A stretch of 9,060 bases of DNA. Origin: Paracoccaceae bacterium. Lineage in GTDB: Bacteria > Pseudomonadota > Alphaproteobacteria > Rhodobacterales > Rhodobacteraceae. This document shows positions 1-6,263 of the stretch, piece by piece. The stretch covers positions 29,415 through 38,474 of the forward strand of contig NVUP01000011.1 of the NCBI GenBank assembly GCA_002401945.1. The letters run 5' to 3'. The stretch's first letter is position 1. Each line of letters opens with the position of its first letter. Below the pieces are notes generated by a model. That model did not search any database, had not been told where the DNA came from, and saw only the letters and a list, made by a program, of their open reading frames with translations. Position numbers and translations under genes: made by a program.

Positions 1-965
1 CCGATCCAAAGATACGAATTCTCATACGGTGTGAATTGGACGGCCTACCGATCACTGAAATCAATACCTTTGAGCATCGTTCTCTGACGGAGGGGTATGG
101 GCATCTGTGCGGGCATGACGGCCATATGGCGATCTTGATGGGCGTTGCGGAAGCCCTATCTGAACAGCGGATAAACGGTCTCGACATTGTGCTGCTGTTC
201 CAGCCAGCAGAAGAAACCGGCGCCGGTGCCAAGGCGGTTCTGGACACCTCTGAATTCCAAAACTACCAACCTGATTTTGCCATATCTTTGCACAACATGC
301 CTAGTTTGCCTCTAGGACAAATCCAAATCAAACCCGGGCCGTTCAGTTGTGCATCAAGAGGGTTACACATCACCCTTAAGGGGAAAACCGCGCATGCCTC
401 TCAGCCTGAAACGGGGCTGTCTCCTGCGACGGCAATGATGGAAATCATGACCGGCCTACAGGCCTTGAATCTGCCGACTCCTGCGGGTGAAATTCCGCAA
501 AAAATGGCTACGCTTACTCATGCTAGGCTTGGCGACCCCACCTTTGGCGTCGCCCCGGGGTCAGCTGAAATTCAAGTCACACTGCGTACCGTTCTGGACG
601 CCGACATGGACAGCCTGATTGAAGATGCAAACAGCTTGGTTCTGGCTGCTTGTAAGCGTGCGGGCCTACAACACAAACAATCTTACCACGATGTCTTTCC
701 TGCTTCGACAAATGATCCCAGGGTGGCACAAGCCATCCAGACCGCAGCAATTGACCTAGGAATACAGTGCCAGCCGCAACCCCAGCCCATGCGATGGTCA
801 GAAGATTTTGGCCGGTTTCAATCCGTTTGCCGATCTGCAATGTTCTTGTTGGGGGCTGGCGAAAAATGCCCGGCACTGCACAATCCGGACTATGATTTTC
901 CGGACGAATTGATCGAAGTGGGCGTGACCGCATTTCTGGGAATTCTGCGAGAATTGCAGAAATGA
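1..965 (+). CDS. M20D family amidohydrolase (hippurate/amino-acid amidohydrolase type), 5'-truncated
   Basis: The gene is cut by the left window edge. The frame is open from base 3, and the residues before the first possible start (TTG at 36) already read as family sequence: ILIRCELDGLPITE matches the usual 'vaLRADMDALPItE' block, so the true start lies upstream. About 320 C-terminal residues are visible of a usual 380-400. Metal-ligand motifs of the M20D dinuclear site appear in order: GHLCGHDGH (Cys and His ligands), FQPAEETGAG (catalytic and ligand Glu), SLHNMP (His), and LHNPDYDFPDE near the C-terminus (His). The lid-domain signature TAHASQPETG lies between them. Members hydrolyse N-acyl amino acids or related amides in the cytoplasm; the substrate cannot be told from sequence. 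It runs toward the minus-strand arsenical operon and is separated from it by 505 bases, so it is probably an independent unit. Family call is firm, substrate unknown. Confidence 0.9.
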   Translation, partial: DPKIRILIRCELDGLPITEINTFEHRSLTEGYGHLCGHDGHMAILMGVAEALSEQRINGLDIVLLFQPAEETGAGAKAVLDTSEFQNYQPDFAISLHNMPSLPLGQIQIKPGPFSCASRGLHITLKGKTAHASQPETGLSPATAMMEIMTGLQALNLPTPAGEIPQKMATLTHARLGDPTFGVAPGSAEIQVTLRTVLDADMDSLIEDANSLVLAACKRAGLQHKQSYHDVFPASTNDPRVAQAIQTAAIDLGIQCQPQPQPMRWSEDFGRFQSVCRSAMFLLGAGEKCPALHNPDYDFPDELIEVGVTAFLGILRELQK

Positions 966-1014
966 CTTCTCCTAAATTTTTGCCAGCAGGCCCGCATCCA
1001 CATAGTTATTCAAT

Positions 1015-1044
1015 GACCTGCAAATCCCTCAGGCTTTGCAGGTC
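1015..1044 (+). terminator. Perfect 10-bp hairpin downstream of the M20D gene, possible terminator
   Basis: GACCTGCAAA and TTTGCAGGTC are exact reverse complements separated by 10 bases, starting 50 bases after the amidohydrolase stop codon. It is the strongest local hairpin after that gene. The following bases are not T-rich on either strand, so a standard intrinsic terminator is not shown; it may slow polymerase or protect the 3' end of the mRNA. Confidence 0.3.
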
Positions 1045-1089
1045 GAAGGTAATCAGGACCTACAGAGTCATCACTCAGAAATATGTGCT

Positions 1090-1108
1090 CAGGAAGCTGA
1101 GCTTCCTG
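1090..1108. repeat. Perfect 8-bp inverted repeat with 3-base loop
   Basis: CAGGAAGC, TGA, GCTTCCTG form a tight hairpin, extendable by a wobble pair and a further C-G pair on the outside. No T run follows in either direction, so its role is unclear; a processed-RNA hairpin or protein-binding dyad is possible. Confidence 0.45.
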
Positions 1109-1237
1109 GGCCGATTATCAAAAGCCAAACATTTTATGGCGGACAGAGTGCTCGTGCTACACTGGATGTTCGAAGGTCTTCCCATCCACTTGCGCCCTTG
1201 CAGAACATCATGTTTTGTCTATGAATCTTGACCCTAG

Positions 1238-1316
1238 ACAGGGGCGCTCAGAAAAACTCTTCATTTAGAAGGCTCAGCTGCAGACGGGCTCGCAAACAAC
1301 TTCGCAGCGCCCCTGT
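1238..1316. repeat. Perfect 11-bp inverted repeat flanking 57 bases
   Basis: ACAGGGGCGCT (1238-1248) and AGCGCCCCTGT (1306-1316) are exact reverse complements. The arms bound a 57-base interior without a gene. The form could be the ends of a very small non-autonomous element or a long-loop RNA stem. I see no clear target-site duplication next to the arms. Confidence 0.5.
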
Positions 1317-1470
1317 GGTTGCATTGGAGACCCTTGGGACAAAAACTTTTGATAACAGCGGCCAGTATGATCGTCCATCGGGTGCTGATCATAAGTTAAT
1401 TTCCTGCTATATTCTGGTTTTCTCTGTGAAAGCAAGGATTTGTCAGTTTGGTGTACCAGCCCTTGTCTGC

Positions 1471-2637
1471 TCAGGCGCTAAGGTGCTGGGACAGGCGTTG
1501 CATGAAAGACGTGCAGGCTTGCAACTGTCCGAGGCTGATGAATTCGTCAGGTTGATGAGCTTGGTCCATGGATCCAGGCCCGCAGATAGCAGCGGAATAT
1601 CCCGCTTCCTGAAACAATCCTGCTTCGCTGCCAAATCCGGCCTGTCTGCTGGTGCCATTGCCGGACAGGTCATGGGCCAAAGTCTCGGCACCCCCCCCAT
1701 CCTCGGCGGCCAAACCAGCAACACGGGCCTTCACCTCAACCGAAATAGTGGCTTCTGGCCTGATTTGGCGCAGTTCCGCTTGCAATGACGCGGTCCGATC
1801 CAGATAGAGTGCCATCCAGTGGTCCATATCCTCGTTTGGCATCACTCGAATATCGACCGGAAAGCTACAATAGCCGGCCGTAATATTGCCGGAGGTGCCA
1901 CCTTTGATCCGCCCGACATGTAAGGTCGTATAAGGCGGTGTGAAGGCACCCGGCGCGGGTGACATCTGGGCCTTTGCCGCATTTTGCATCATCTGATCCT
2001 CTAACCAGGTCACCAGGCGGGCAGCCGACATCACTGCGGAAACCCCGGTATGGCAAATCGACGAATGGACTTCGTAGCCGGTCACTCGGGTCATCAATGC
2101 CCAGGTTCCCTTATGCGCATTCACCACGTTCATGTCCGACGGCTCGCCGACGATCACCGCTTTGGGCAGTGGTACCTTGTTGACGAGATGTTCAATCAAG
2201 GGCTGAACCCCGAAACAGCCGATTTCTTCGTCATAGCTGATGGCGATATGAATGGGACGGGTCAGCCCGGCGGCTTGAAACTGCGGCACCATGGCCAATG
2301 CGGCCGCACAGAACCCTTTCATGTCGCAGGTTCCACGGCCATAAAGTCGCCCGTCTCGGGCCGACAAAGTCCAGGGATCGGCGGACCAGGTTTGGCCCTC
2401 CACCGGGACCACATCCGAATGCCCAGACAACACAACGCCGCCGGGTTTTTTGGGGCCAATTGTTGCCAGCAATGCGGCTTTGTCCCCGGCGAGATTGGGA
2501 AGCACTGTGACAGCAACTCCGTGGCTTTCGAGGTAATGTTTGACGAAGGCGACAAACTCTAGATTGCTGCTGTTTGATACCGTTGGAAACGCCACTAGCC
2601 GTTCAAGCATTTCAGTGGCGGAATAAATCTGAGCCAT
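1471..2637 (-). CDS. ArgE-type M20 deacetylase (acetylornithine deacetylase family), operon gene 5
   Basis: A complete 388-residue M20A/ArgE-family metallohydrolase, the normal length. The metal site is intact: H73 and D75 in SGHSDVVPVEG, D105 in GRGTCDMKGF, E137 and E138 in SYDEEIG, E165 in VGEPSDM, and H361 in GPGSMDQAHQPDEF. The dimerisation/lid domain (about 180-300) carries H191 and the RIKGGTSGNI block. The start has AGGTAGGA seven bases upstream. It is the last gene of the minus-strand operon, 113 bases after the degenerate ArsM-like gene. ArgE removes the N-acetyl group from N-acetylornithine and related N-acetyl amino acids, including N-acetyl-phosphinothricin for the E. coli enzyme. 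By position I infer that this copy acts on an N-acetylated arsenical amino acid rather than in arginine synthesis. An ordinary ArgE that happens to sit here is the alternative, so no symbol is given. Confidence 0.9.
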   Translation of the reverse strand: MAQIYSATEMLERLVAFPTVSNSSNLEFVAFVKHYLESHGVAVTVLPNLAGDKAALLATIGPKKPGGVVLSGHSDVVPVEGQTWSADPWTLSARDGRLYGRGTCDMKGFCAAALAMVPQFQAAGLTRPIHIAISYDEEIGCFGVQPLIEHLVNKVPLPKAVIVGEPSDMNVVNAHKGTWALMTRVTGYEVHSSICHTGVSAVMSAARLVTWLEDQMMQNAAKAQMSPAPGAFTPPYTTLHVGRIKGGTSGNITAGYCSFPVDIRVMPNEDMDHWMALYLDRTASLQAELRQIRPEATISVEVKARVAGLAAEDGGGAETLAHDLSGNGTSRQAGFGSEAGLFQEAGYSAAICGPGSMDQAHQPDEFISLGQLQACTSFMQRLSQHLSA

Positions 2638-2643
2638 TGGATC

Positions 2644-2715
2644 CTACCTGAATCGCTTACGCCACATGGCGTTGCCGTTCATTAGGGGTCCAATGCATAG
2701 CCCCAAAGTAATCAT
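2644..2715 (-). CDS. Possible 23-residue small ORF upstream of the deacetylase gene
   Basis: In the 113-base gap before the ArgE-type gene an ATG at 2715 opens 23 codons ending at the TAG at 2644-2646, six bases before the next start. An AAAGGA lies 12 bases upstream, rather far for a normal ribosome binding site. The peptide starts MITLGLCIGPLM and ends WRKRFR. Near its 3' end the DNA holds a hairpin (ACGCC, ACAT, GGCGT on the plus strand). It could be a leader peptide or chance; I recognise no family. Confidence 0.15.
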   Translation of the reverse strand: MITLGLCIGPLMNGNAMWRKRFR

Positions 2716-2750
2716 AGTCGAATTACATCCTTTCAAATTGAGCACCAAAA

Positions 2751-3806
2751 CTAGCAGCCACAATCAGTGTCATTGGAGTCGCTGCCGCGAGCTGCAGAGC
2801 AGCCGATGGGGGCTAAACCTTTGGTTTCGGCTACTGGACGGATCACATCCTGACTGCAATCGAACAGCACCGCATCTTCCAGAGTTGGTCTGTCATAGGC
2901 CTCGATGATCTTGAATCTGCCGACATAGGGTGGGCGTTGCAGGATCTGAGCGGTTTTGGCGCAGACCGCAATTCGTGTGCCGCGCGGATAACAATGACCA
3001 TCGTCATCTCGCACCTCGGACCAAGGCCCCAGATAAACCGCGGCATCACCCTGATCTAGGCAAATCCCTTTTGTGCCTGTGTAGGCCCGCACCGAAAACG
3101 CCCGTAGTTCGACGCCATCGACGATCATATAGGGGCGATCCAGCAAAGATGTCAGGGTCACCCCATGACAGCCAGCCGCCAGCAATATCTTGGCAATCTC
3201 ATTTTCCCTGGGGAAGGCAAGACAGTCGTGCCCCTCAACGGCAAGCCGGGTGTCGAGCAGCGTCTCGTCAGCGGCCAGAACAAGGGTTTTGAAACAGCCA
3301 TCAACGGACAGCACCCGCGTGATTTCGGATAAGGCCATAGCCCGCAGTGGATCATCCAGAACGTTTAACAGGAAAGGTGCAATAATGACTTGGGTACTAT
3401 CGCTCGCCACCCAGGCCTCACCGGTTGTCCTGTTGTGCAGTGCTTGTTGGATGGCCAGCATTGAACTCGCGGCCTTGGCTTCACTCAATATTGCGGCGTC
3501 AGTGGCGTAAAGATCGCTGGGCATCCGCTGCGAGAAACTCCAGTTTTGTGGCCGGCTATAGCCATCTGGCACAGGTCGCCCCGACCAAATCACCGTTGTC
3601 GGCGATAGGCTTGGCTTGCGCAGGGACAAAGCGTAATCATCGGCGTCAATTAATACACAGGCACCCGTTTTTGAGATGGCATCAGCATACCAGTTTTTGA
3701 CGGCCTGGCTTAACGCGGGCCCATTCCAGTTAAGCGCTTCACCCTCATTTGGTTTTTGCACTGCCAGCTTGGCAGCATTGGCGATCATATCATTTAGCTT
3801 ATTCAT
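2751..3806 (-). CDS. Degenerate ArsM-like protein lacking the SAM-binding motif, with cysteine tail (operon gene 4)
   Basis: 351 residues; the start has AGGGGG five bases upstream, and the gene lies 34 bases after arsL. I recognise no named family, but the C-terminal two thirds aligns by eye with the ArsM of this operon. Residues 137-182 (VIIAPFLLNVL, EITRVLSVDG) match ArsM 172-217. EIAKILLAAG matches ArsM EFYRVLCDVG. Residues 231-290 match the ArsM tail domain, sharing GPW, then DDDG, then RG. The N-terminal third has no GxGxG SAM motif, and the YGCGNP cysteine and the SNC cysteine of ArsM are absent; C195 may correspond to the third ArsM cysteine. The protein ends in C336, C349 and C351 (DCGC). 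I infer a non-catalytic paralogue, perhaps an arsenic-binding partner of ArsM or ArsL. Reading frame and length are intact, so it is not a pseudogene. Confidence 0.85.
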   Translation of the reverse strand: MNKLNDMIANAAKLAVQKPNEGEALNWNGPALSQAVKNWYADAISKTGACVLIDADDYALSLRKPSLSPTTVIWSGRPVPDGYSRPQNWSFSQRMPSDLYATDAAILSEAKAASSMLAIQQALHNRTTGEAWVASDSTQVIIAPFLLNVLDDPLRAMALSEITRVLSVDGCFKTLVLAADETLLDTRLAVEGHDCLAFPRENEIAKILLAAGCHGVTLTSLLDRPYMIVDGVELRAFSVRAYTGTKGICLDQGDAAVYLGPWSEVRDDDGHCYPRGTRIAVCAKTAQILQRPPYVGRFKIIEAYDRPTLEDAVLFDCSQDVIRPVAETKGLAPIGCSAARGSDSNDTDCGC

Positions 3807-3840
3807 GGCATCCCCCTAGCCTTGGTGGTTGGCAATCCGA

Positions 3841-5115
3841 TCAGCATTTCAAACAACACCGTTTGAACTGGCCCTCAACTGCGGGGGTCACCGAGGCGCG
3901 GAACAATTCATCAACCCGCTCGTCAGAGTGGAACCAATCGTAATGGAATTCCTGCTCTTCCAACCGCAGTGATTTGATGGTGTCGTTTTGCAATAACGGC
4001 GACCCCTTATAGAGATGCAGACGGGTCTCAAACTGCACCGGGTCCACCGAGTTCTCCATATTGGTTTCGACCAGAAAATCATGAAATCTTGGAAAATCTT
4101 CCAATGTCACCCATGGATTGAACATGATGAAAGTTGGGTTCAGAGTGATGCCCGAGCCCTGTACCAGCCGAACGGATCCCTTCAGGTCTTCCACGTCCAC
4201 TTCTTTGCGAACCTGCTGCAATACTTCGTTTTTTGGAAATTCAAGCGCCGAGGTAATGACCCGCACACCCATATCACGAAGCTCGCCCAATCGATCACGG
4301 TTTTCCAGGATGTGATCAACACGGGTGGTGAAATCAAACGTCAGGTCCGGGTGGCGCTGGTGGATTCGGGCCAGCGCATCAAAACTGCGTCGGGTGGCGT
4401 TGAAAAACTCCGCATCAATAAAGGTCATGTGCTGCATGCCCTGCCCGACCAACGCGTCGGTATCCTCAATAATCTGATCAACATCGCCCAGAAAAACCTT
4501 GCCGTCATAAGCCGAGAATACCGAACAATAGGTACATTTATGGTGGCAGCCTCGGGTCAGTTCCAGGCCGCCAACAATCTTCTCTTCGCCCATCAGTGTG
4601 GTCAGATGGGGCTGCGGGTATTTGGACAGGTTCGGTGCAATATCGCGCAGTGGTTTGACCATGGTCCCCCTGAGTTTCAGCATTTGCATGGTCTTTTCGG
4701 GAGTGGTTGCGCCATGGCTGTAGACATTGACAACCGGGTCTTCTCCGCCAGCTTTGCGGTCCATCAGCGAAACAAGCGGCACCTCCCACTCACCGCTAAC
4801 CACATGGTCGACGTAGCGACCACTTAGATACGGGGCATTAATCGTTGCATATTGCCCGAACATTACCTTTTCTGCTGTGCACCCGGCAGCGTCCAATTCT
4901 TTTACCAATTGAATTGCGGAATTCAGGCTATCAAACAAGGGGACGGGTAAAATTATTGTGTCGTATGTCTTGAGTTTTTCGATGTCGTAGCCTTCGACAT
5001 ATGCGTCCAGAAAATCAGTATCATGTCCAGCATTGCGTAGCGCCGCCAAACCAGTCAGCGCATTCAGCGGTTGATATCCGCCTTCGAAAATTGAAATAAG
5101 GATCGTAGATGCCAT
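3841..5115 (-). CDS. arsL: ArsL-type radical SAM enzyme of arsinothricin biosynthesis (operon gene 3)
   Basis: 424 residues. Residues 1-130 form a Rossmann-like, B12-binding-type N-terminal domain without a clear cobalamin histidine motif. The radical SAM core follows, with C190, C194 and C197 in RGCHHKCTYC (CX3CX2C, the 4Fe-4S ligands). The protein ends in RCCLKC (419-424), the C-terminal trivalent-arsenic-binding motif known in ArsL. The described enzyme is non-canonical: it cleaves SAM to yield a 3-amino-3-carboxypropyl group and transfers it to arsenite, giving hydroxyarsinothricin. The start has AGGGAA ten bases upstream. It lies 52 bases after arsM, and the pair is the core of the known cluster, which supports the call. 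A different B12-type radical SAM protein is the alternative, but the tail and neighbour make that unlikely. Confidence 0.88.
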   Translation of the reverse strand: MASTILISIFEGGYQPLNALTGLAALRNAGHDTDFLDAYVEGYDIEKLKTYDTIILPVPLFDSLNSAIQLVKELDAAGCTAEKVMFGQYATINAPYLSGRYVDHVVSGEWEVPLVSLMDRKAGGEDPVVNVYSHGATTPEKTMQMLKLRGTMVKPLRDIAPNLSKYPQPHLTTLMGEEKIVGGLELTRGCHHKCTYCSVFSAYDGKVFLGDVDQIIEDTDALVGQGMQHMTFIDAEFFNATRRSFDALARIHQRHPDLTFDFTTRVDHILENRDRLGELRDMGVRVITSALEFPKNEVLQQVRKEVDVEDLKGSVRLVQGSGITLNPTFIMFNPWVTLEDFPRFHDFLVETNMENSVDPVQFETRLHLYKGSPLLQNDTIKSLRLEEQEFHYDWFHSDERVDELFRASVTPAVEGQFKRCCLKC

Positions 5116-5167
5116 TATTGATGTTCCCTAATGCTGGTCGTCAAAATGTCGAAATCTCAAGATATTG

Positions 5168-6229
5168 TTAGCCACAGCAGCCAGAGCCGTTGGACCCAGG
5201 TTGGTCATCAAGAAAGAATAGGTGCTCGGAAAAGGCTGAGTGGCGCAGTTGCCGCGCGGTGGTCTTATCAACGAGGGTGATTTTGCCACGGTGCAGCTGG
5301 TTGCCCTCATCATCTGACACAAACGTCCAAGGGCCTTTGTACAGTACACGGGTCATGTCACTGCTTGTTACAGCTTCAAGCGGCTTGAACGCAGTGACCG
5401 TCACCGATTGAAATTCTACCGCACCGATGGTTTTCTCTGGCACCCCTGCCCGCTCTTTCACCGTCAAACCGGCGAACCCGACATCGCACAATACGCGATA
5501 GAACTCTTGTTCTTGATAGACGCCTGAATAACAGCCAACCCAAAGTTCTGGATCATTTTTCAGCTCTTCCGGCACATCAATGTTTGAGACGTTGTCTGAC
5601 AGAGCGATGCGACCACCCGGGCGCAAAACCCTGAAAATCTCTTGCAACACATTGAGTTTTCTGTCGGTATCAACCAGATTGATTACACAGTTTGACACAA
5701 CCAGATCGACCGAATTATCAGCGATCATCGGATTGCTTTCCCGCTGATCTTTCAGGCTGTCCTGCAACGCCGTATAGTCGTCCAAATTTTCGAGGCTGCG
5801 CCCGGAAACAGTTTCTTCGGACGCCTCCAAATCGGTCGCAAGATCATCAATAGTACCCCAGAAAAATCGCAAGTTGGAATATCCCAACTGGTCGCCAAAA
5901 GGCTTTTGATGGGAGCGAGACAGGGCCAGCATGTCTTTGTTCATGTCGACACCAATGACATGCCCCTGCGGGCCGACGATTTGGGCCAAAATATAACATA
6001 TCTTGCCACTCCCGCTGCCCAGGTCGAGAGCCACATCTCCGGCTTGGGCATATTTGGAAGGGTTGCCACAGCCATAGTCGCGGTCAATGATGTCTTTGGG
6101 AACCTGACGCAGCAGCGCCGGATCATATGCATCCATCCGGCAGACCTGGGCAGCCTCAAGGCCCATTGCCCCATCGGGGCTGGTAACCCGGTCAGTATAC
6201 CCCTGTAAAACGATGTCTTTAATATTCAT
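5168..6229 (-). CDS. arsM: ArsM-type arsenite/organoarsenical SAM methyltransferase (operon gene 2)
   Basis: 353 residues from the ATG at 6229 (MNIKDIVLQGYTDRV). A longer frame reaches back to 6310 but would overlap the permease gene and adds non-family sequence. SAM motif I is DLGSGSG (69-75), with the acidic ribose ligand in GVDMN (D95). The three conserved arsenic-site cysteines of ArsM are present: C54 in YGCGNP, C181 in SNCVINL and C233 in GCYSGV. FRVLRPGGRIALSD follows the second. A tail domain (about 270-340) with KGPW, DDEG and RGK leads to GSGCCG at the end. ArsM methylates trivalent arsenic; in the arsinothricin pathway it methylates hydroxyarsinothricin made by ArsL. It lies 34 bases after the permease gene. 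The ribosome binding site is weak (GGA at about 8-10 bases). General arsenite methylation for detoxification is the alternative role, but adjacency to arsL favours antibiotic synthesis. Confidence 0.9.
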   Translation of the reverse strand: MNIKDIVLQGYTDRVTSPDGAMGLEAAQVCRMDAYDPALLRQVPKDIIDRDYGCGNPSKYAQAGDVALDLGSGSGKICYILAQIVGPQGHVIGVDMNKDMLALSRSHQKPFGDQLGYSNLRFFWGTIDDLATDLEASEETVSGRSLENLDDYTALQDSLKDQRESNPMIADNSVDLVVSNCVINLVDTDRKLNVLQEIFRVLRPGGRIALSDNVSNIDVPEELKNDPELWVGCYSGVYQEQEFYRVLCDVGFAGLTVKERAGVPEKTIGAVEFQSVTVTAFKPLEAVTSSDMTRVLYKGPWTFVSDDEGNQLHRGKITLVDKTTARQLRHSAFSEHLFFLDDQPGSNGSGCCG

Positions 6230-6263
6230 TGGTGGTATCCATTTTGATGACCTGACGCGCAGC

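Larger units (their letters stand above)
966..1470. other. Gene-poor 505-base convergent intergenic region with several inverted repeats
   Basis: Neither strand carries a frame that reads like a real protein; the short open frames here lack recognisable motifs and good ribosome binding sites. The stretch lies between the 3' ends of two convergent genes, so it should hold their terminators. It contains three perfect inverted repeats: 10-base arms at 1015-1024 and 1035-1044, 8-base arms at 1090-1097 and 1101-1108, and 11-base arms at 1238-1248 and 1306-1316. None is followed by a clear T run on either strand. The density of dyads and the loss of coding sense suggest a decayed mobile element or gene relic, but I do not recognise any transposase piece. 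Confidence 0.5.

Noticed and set aside
1228..1788. 186-codon plus-strand open frame
   Set aside because: Its second half is antisense to the deacetylase gene, and its first half crosses the inverted-repeat region without recognisable motifs or a good start.
2659..2672. Near-palindrome ACGCCA-CA-TGGCGT upstream of the deacetylase
   Set aside because: A short dyad in an operon gap with no link to a known operator; noted within the small ORF entry only.
4015..4827. 270-codon open frame opposite arsL on the plus strand
   Set aside because: It lies wholly within arsL, whose motifs are clear, and its translation shows no recognisable domain; it is a shadow frame.
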